Assembly: GCA_016198805.1 (NCBI GenBank)
Contig: JACQHU010000105.1
Location: 1-9,847, forward strand
DNA length: 9,847 nt
Direction of reading: 5' to 3'
Source: Armatimonadota bacterium
GTDB lineage: Bacteria > Sysuimicrobiota > Sysuimicrobiia > Sysuimicrobiales > Humicultoraceae
Part shown: piece after piece, positions 7,191-9,847 of the stretch
How positions within the stretch are numbered: the stretch's first letter is position 1
Layout of the letters: each line of letters begins with the position of its first letter
The notes under the pieces: model-generated
What the model was told of the DNA's origin: nothing
The model's database searches: none
What the model saw: only the letters and a program-made list of their open reading frames with translations
Program-made: the position numbers and the translations under genes

Positions 7191-7214
7191 GGCACACGCG
7201 ACGCCGCGCATGCC
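7191..7214 (-). promoter_or_regulatory. GC-rich stem-loop at the predicted 5' end of the gyrB mRNA
   Basis: On the minus-strand RNA, GGCAUGCGCG (7214 to 7205) pairs with CGCGUGUGCC (7200 to 7191) around a GCGU loop. This gives 10 continuous pairs, two of them G-U. The promoter's -10 box ends at 7223, so the transcript should begin at about 7215-7217, leaving only a few unpaired bases before the stem. Stem-loops at mRNA 5' ends are known to slow decay initiated from the 5' end; that role here is inferred. Confidence 0.5.
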
Positions 7215-7222
7215 CTCCGTGA

Positions 7223-7252
7223 ATTCTATCATCCCGTGAAAACCGGTGTCAA
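7223..7252 (-). promoter_or_regulatory. Sigma-70-type promoter for the gyrB-gyrA operon
   Basis: A perfect -35 box TTGACA (7247-7252) and a 5/6 -10 box TAGAAT (7223-7228) are separated by 18 bp. They lie in the only sizeable gap of the minus-strand series, with a predicted 5' leader of about 50 nt before gyrB. The -35 box lies between two copies of a direct repeat, suggesting a regulated promoter. Known gyrase promoters are often supercoiling-sensitive; nothing in the sequence proves that here. Confidence 0.75.
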
Positions 7253-7263
7253 CGGTGAAAACC
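7236..7263. repeat. Pair of 9-bp direct repeats flanking the gyrB -35 box
   Basis: GTGAAAACC occurs on the plus strand at 7236-7244 and again at 7255-7263, a 19-bp period. The TTGACA box (7247-7252) lies between the two copies, and the lower-coordinate copy falls in the -35/-10 spacer. The placement fits a regulator-binding site. It is not a DnaA-box consensus, and no known operator was recognised. Confidence 0.45.
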
Positions 7264-7273
7264 CGCATCCTGT

Positions 7274-7543
7274 CTATTTTCTAGCCTTTGCCCCTTCGCC
7301 CAGTTTCCCCGGATGAGCCATCCGTCTTGCAACGGTTGCGGGCGCCGTCGGCGTCGCAACCAGCCCCCGAGTGGTCACGACGATAGCCCGGGCCGCATGC
7401 ATCTCTGCGGGGTCTTCGAGCCTCTCCGCAACCCGCTTCAGGAGCGCCCGGGCATCCGGCGCCCGGTCCAGCTGACGGACATCAAGAATCGCCACCACCT
7501 CTCGAACATCCACCACCACATCGCCTCCCACGTGCACGAACAC
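7274..7543 (-). CDS. remB: RemB-like DUF370 protein (extracellular-matrix regulator family)
   Basis: An 89-residue protein resembling Bacillus subtilis RemB (YaaB), which sits at the same place between recF and gyrB. The two conserved blocks are visible: MFVHVGGDVVVDVREVVAILDV at the N-terminus (first residues M-F-V-H-V-G) and ARAIVVTTRGLVATPTAP (51-68), an internal strand-turn-strand. A less conserved Arg/Asp-rich linker lies between them and a Lys/Arg-rich tail follows. RemA/RemB proteins activate biofilm-matrix genes in Bacillus, and RemA is a DNA-binding ring protein with an LytTR-like fold; the targets here are unknown. The GTG start at 7543 is supported by GAGGAG (7551-7556) with a 7-nt spacer. 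It begins 18 bp after the dciA stop and is probably the last gene of the dnaN-recF operon. Family assignment is by motif and synteny. Confidence 0.85.
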   Translation of the reverse strand: MFVHVGGDVVVDVREVVAILDVRQLDRAPDARALLKRVAERLEDPAEMHAARAIVVTTRGLVATPTAPATVARRMAHPGKLGEGAKARK

Positions 7544-7561
7544 CCTCGGTCTCCTCGTCTG

Positions 7562-7963
7562 TTACGCCCGCTCCGCCTGTTCGGCGCGTCCACGACCTGC
7601 CCGGGATCCTTCGCGTGCCTGCCGGGCGGTCCCGGCCCCGCCCCCCCTCCTCGAGAGCGCCCGTCCCTGACGCAGGCGCCGGCGCGGCACCACCGTTACG
7701 TCACGAACCGCTCCTTGCCCCAGGATTGCCGCCAGTTTCCTCGTAATGGCCGTCCGCCGCAAGCGGATTTCCTGCCCGACCGTCGAGTGGATAACCCCTA
7801 CGAGCAGCGTGTCGCCGCGCAACCCTACCGGCGCACTCCTCTCCGCCAACACCGGCCCGACGACGCCCGCCCAGTGTTCCGCGGCCGCCGCCAGACGTGC
7901 CGCGCGTTCCAGTCCCCAGGTTTGCGTGACCGCCTTCAGGATGGTTCGAACCGGCGTGACCAT
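7562..7963 (-). CDS. dciA: DciA-like DUF721 protein (putative replicative-helicase loader)
   Basis: A 133-residue protein. Residues about 4-90 match the DUF721 core: a helix (TILKAVTQTWGLER), W31-A-G-V-V-G-P-V-L-A, then strands SAPVGLRGDTLLVGVIHS and the helix EIRLRRTAITRKLAAIL. DciA is the ancestral bacterial protein that interacts with DnaB helicase and helps load it in lineages lacking phage-derived DnaC/DnaI. Residues about 93-133 form a tail very rich in Arg, Gly and Ala that is probably disordered and nucleic-acid binding. The ATG at 7963 has a good Shine-Dalgarno (GGAGG, 7968-7972, 4-nt spacer) and overlaps the end of recF by 28 bp, so the two genes are coupled. This position between recF and gyrB matches actinobacterial chromosomes. 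The helicase-loading role is inferred from family membership. Confidence 0.87.
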   Translation of the reverse strand: MVTPVRTILKAVTQTWGLERAARLAAAAEHWAGVVGPVLAERSAPVGLRGDTLLVGVIHSTVGQEIRLRRTAITRKLAAILGQGAVRDVTVVPRRRLRQGRALSRRGGGAGTARQAREGSRAGRGRAEQAERA

Positions 7964-9051
7964 TCGCCCTCCGCCACCGTTCCCGCGCGCACGCTGAATA
8001 CGCGCACCCGCGCTTCTGCCTCTCCCTCGGGCAGCGCGGTCGCCGTCAAGAGGATCTGTCCTTCCCGATCGACCTGCAACACGCGCCGCTGACGCTCACC
8101 GTCGAGCTCGCCCAGGGCATCGTCAAGCAGCAGCACCGGGCTGCCTCCTAGTTCCCTCGCCATGACCGCACGCTCCGCCAGCCGTAGCGCAAGCATCGCT
8201 GTTCGCCATTGCCCCTGCGATCCTCCCGCGCGAAGTAGTCCCTCATCCAGCAAGAGATCGACCTCGTCCCGGTGGGGACCGCTCAGCGTTACTCCCCGTC
8301 GGAATTCATCGGCTCGGAGGCGTGCAATTTGCGCCCGCGCTTCGCCTGCGATATCTTCTTCTTCTTGTCCGTGCCACGCGGGACGGTAACACGCCCGGAG
8401 GGTGCCTGTTCCTCCCAGCCGGCTAAACCACCCCTGTGCTTCCGCGCCTAACCGCTGCATGTAGTCAGCCCGGGCTGCCGTCAGACGCACGCCCAGCGCC
8501 ACCATCTGCGCATCCCAGGGCTCAAGGTTGGCCTGCGGACGAGTCCGCAAGGCCGCGTTGCGCTGGCTTATGACCCGGTAATACCGGTGCAGCGCAAAAT
8601 AATACGCGGGGCTGAGTTGAGCCAGCGCACCGTCCATCAGACGCCGGCGGCCGCTCGCCGGACCCCGTACTCCCTCGAGGTCCCACGGCGCCGCCAACAC
8701 GACCGGAAGTCTTCCCAGTATGTCCCCCCGCGTTGTGGGCACGCCATTCACGCGCATCTGCGTCGTCGATTGTCCCTCGTTTGCCGAAAGTGTCACCTCC
8801 AGCTCTTCGTCTCGCCCCCGTCGGGACACCAGTGCGCGGACTCGCGCGCTCGTCTCCGCAAAGCGGATCGCCTCCATCTCCTGCGCTGTCCGGTGCGAGC
8901 GGCCTGTTGCGACCAGATACACGGCTTCCAACAGGTTCGATTTTCCTTGTCCATTCGCCCCGACAAACGCGCTGATGCCTTCGTCGAACACCACTTCGGC
9001 GCGCTCATAGTTACGAAAGCTCCGAAGCCAGAGTCGTCGCAGGCGGAGCAT
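7936..9051 (-). CDS. recF: DNA replication and repair protein RecF
   Basis: A 371-residue SMC-like ABC ATPase that binds gapped DNA and, with RecO and RecR, helps load RecA at stalled forks. The protein starts with L-R-x-F-R-N-Y, the usual RecF N-terminus. Walker A is G31-A-N-G-Q-G-K37-S38, and the family motif AVYLVATGRSHRT follows. The ABC signature is S278-Q-G-Q281, Walker B is VLLLDDALGELD with Asp310-Asp311, and LSGPHRDE (256-263) is also typical. All ATPase motifs are intact and the length is standard. The start at 9051 overlaps the S4 gene by 41 bp and has a modest Shine-Dalgarno (GAGAAG). It lies in a coupled chain with dnaN and the S4 gene, the conserved origin arrangement. Confidence 0.98.
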   Translation of the reverse strand: MLRLRRLWLRSFRNYERAEVVFDEGISAFVGANGQGKSNLLEAVYLVATGRSHRTAQEMEAIRFAETSARVRALVSRRGRDEELEVTLSANEGQSTTQMRVNGVPTTRGDILGRLPVVLAAPWDLEGVRGPASGRRRLMDGALAQLSPAYYFALHRYYRVISQRNAALRTRPQANLEPWDAQMVALGVRLTAARADYMQRLGAEAQGWFSRLGGTGTLRACYRPAWHGQEEEDIAGEARAQIARLRADEFRRGVTLSGPHRDEVDLLLDEGLLRAGGSQGQWRTAMLALRLAERAVMARELGGSPVLLLDDALGELDGERQRRVLQVDREGQILLTATALPEGEAEARVRVFSVRAGTVAEGEWSRRFEPS

Positions 9052-9310
9052 CGTCGCTTCTCACCACGGCAAGCGCCGGGCCACCAATCACTGCCACCAG
9101 ATCCCCCGGGACGATTTTCCGGCCGCGCCGGAGTTCCACCTGGCCATTCACAAGAATCCGCCGCGATTGGATTAACGTTTTTGCCTCCCCGCCGGTCGCG
9201 ACCACTCCTGCCCATTTGAGCAATGCGGTCAAGGTAATACGCGCCGTGCGAATCGGGACCGTGCGTCTACGCGGCAACACGTACCGGCGCCAGAATGTAC
9301 GTATAGTCAC
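9011..9310 (-). CDS. S4-domain RNA-binding protein (YaaA/RlbA-like)
   Basis: A small protein between dnaN and recF, the position of Bacillus YaaA. The S4 core is clear: ITLTALLKWAGVVATGGEAK, then a ligand loop RRILVNGQVELRRGRKIVPGD, and a final strand LVAVIG. S4 domains of this type bind structured RNA, and YaaA relatives have been linked to ribosome maturation; the exact RNA is unknown. The start is uncertain. GTG 9310 gives 99 residues with a basic N-terminal extension and has only an AGGG-like ribosome site. GTG 9280 would give 89 residues closer to the family length but has no clear Shine-Dalgarno. Both overlap the end of dnaN (by 44 or 14 bp). The C-terminal tail after the S4 core is about 20 residues and overlaps the recF start. 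Confidence 0.9.
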   Translation of the reverse strand: MTIRTFWRRYVLPRRRTVPIRTARITLTALLKWAGVVATGGEAKTLIQSRRILVNGQVELRRGRKIVPGDLVAVIGGPALAVVRSDDAPPATTLASELS

Positions 9311-9847
9311 TCTGCCCTACCGGACGCAGTGCACCGGGACTCAGCGGGCCCGTGAGTTCCAGCGTCACCTCGTCGGCTTCCAGGACCGTGAGGCAGTCCA
9401 GTAAATACCGCGCGTTAAACGCCGTTGGCACAGACTCTCCTTCGACGCTCACTTCTATGGTTTCTTCAGAACGGCCATATTCCGGGGTGTTTGACGCGAG
9501 GGTCAACACGTTCTCGCTCGCCTGTAGGCGCACGACGTTTGCAGAATCACGGGCAGTGATCGCAATTCGCCGAACTGCACTCAGCAGGCGCTCCGTGCCA
9601 ACCGTTACACGTTGCTTGTATCCCTGGGGGATGACTTGCTGATAGTTAGGAAACGGTCCCGGAATCAGGCGACTCACAAGTCGCGCGGCGGGCAGAGAAA
9701 ACAACACCTGATTTTCCGCGAGCGCAATTTCCACTTCGCCCTCGGTCCCGCTCAGCGCTCGTACCAACTCCTGCATCGTCTTTGACGGGACGATGACTCC
9801 TGCCTTTTGCGCTGCCGGCGTTGTGAGCATAGCGCTTCGTAGCGCCA
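9267..9847 (-). CDS. dnaN: DNA polymerase III sliding clamp (beta subunit), 3' part
   Basis: The frame runs off the window end with no stop, so the Met at 9830 is internal (preceding residues read ALRSA, matching the usual R-L-A-L-R of clamp domain 2). The visible 193 residues cover the end of domain 2 and all of domain 3 of the ring-shaped processivity clamp. Recognisable motifs are VIVPSKTMQELVRAL, G-P-F-P-N-Y-Q-Q-V-I-P, and FNARYLLDCLTVL near the C-terminus, with the final strand QSDYTYILAPVRVAA. The last residues line the clamp's protein-binding pocket; here they are A-P-V-R-V-A-A where E. coli ends M-P-M-R-L, so the C-terminus is slightly longer. GC falls to roughly 52-62% in the lines I counted, against about 65% in gyrA. 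The stop overlaps the following S4 gene. dnaA would be expected beyond the window edge. Confidence 0.97.
   Translation of the reverse strand, partial: ALRSAMLTTPAAQKAGVIVPSKTMQELVRALSGTEGEVEIALAENQVLFSLPAARLVSRLIPGPFPNYQQVIPQGYKQRVTVGTERLLSAVRRIAITARDSANVVRLQASENVLTLASNTPEYGRSEETIEVSVEGESVPTAFNARYLLDCLTVLEADEVTLELTGPLSPGALRPVGQSDYTYILAPVRVAA

Noticed and set aside
7166..7195. GTG at 7195 as the gyrB start
   Set aside because: No Shine-Dalgarno sequence, it lies in the stable leader hairpin, and the family's N-terminus fits Met 7165.
1..9847. CRISPR arrays, transposons, tRNA/rRNA genes, DnaA-box clusters, defence or toxin-antitoxin systems
   Set aside because: None was seen by eye. Gene spacing is tight, and the few gaps hold only the gyrB leader and the convergent hairpin.

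Overview
This window looks like chromosomal housekeeping DNA from a GC-rich bacterium (about 65% GC in a gyrA line I counted by hand). It is one end of a dnaN-recF-gyrBA replication-origin cluster. Ten of the eleven genes lie on the minus strand. In transcription order, from high to low coordinate, they are: dnaN (3' part only), an S4-domain RNA-binding protein, recF, dciA (DUF721), remB (DUF370), gyrB, gyrA, a compact M50 site-2-type protease, a GNAT-type acetyltransferase and a DinB-family protein. One gene, a DUF4097-type beta-repeat protein missing its 5' end, runs in on the plus strand and converges on the DinB gene.

The order dnaN-S4-recF-remB-gyrB-gyrA is the Bacillus/Firmicutes origin arrangement. 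A DUF721/DciA gene between recF and gyrB is the actinobacterial arrangement. Having both, with high GC, points to a deep-branching or high-GC member of the Terrabacteria side of the tree (Firmicutes-related, Chloroflexota/Armatimonadota-like or similar). The phylum cannot be fixed from this sequence alone.

Layout. (a) 7274-9847: dnaN, S4, recF and dciA overlap one another by short stretches, and remB follows 18 bp later; this looks like one translationally coupled operon for clamp loading, gap repair, helicase loading and a RemB-like regulator. (b) 7166-7273: the only sizeable gap inside the minus-strand series. It holds a strong sigma-70-type promoter, a pair of 9-bp direct repeats around the -35 box, and a GC-rich stem-loop predicted at the extreme 5' end of the gyrB mRNA. 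(c) 817-7165: gyrB, gyrA, M50 protease, GNAT and DinB follow with gaps of 3, 4, 24 and 12 bp, so the protease and probably the two accessory genes ride on the gyrase transcript. (d) 1-816: the DUF4097 gene and a short convergent junction with an imperfect hairpin.

No mobile element, CRISPR array, tRNA, rRNA or intein was seen, and I found no convincing new multi-gene system. The points most worth checking are the unusual drug-pocket residues in both gyrase subunits, the altered GyrA box, the gyrB leader, the mixed DciA+RemB gene order, and the membrane protease whose ribosome-binding site is made of the last codons of gyrA.
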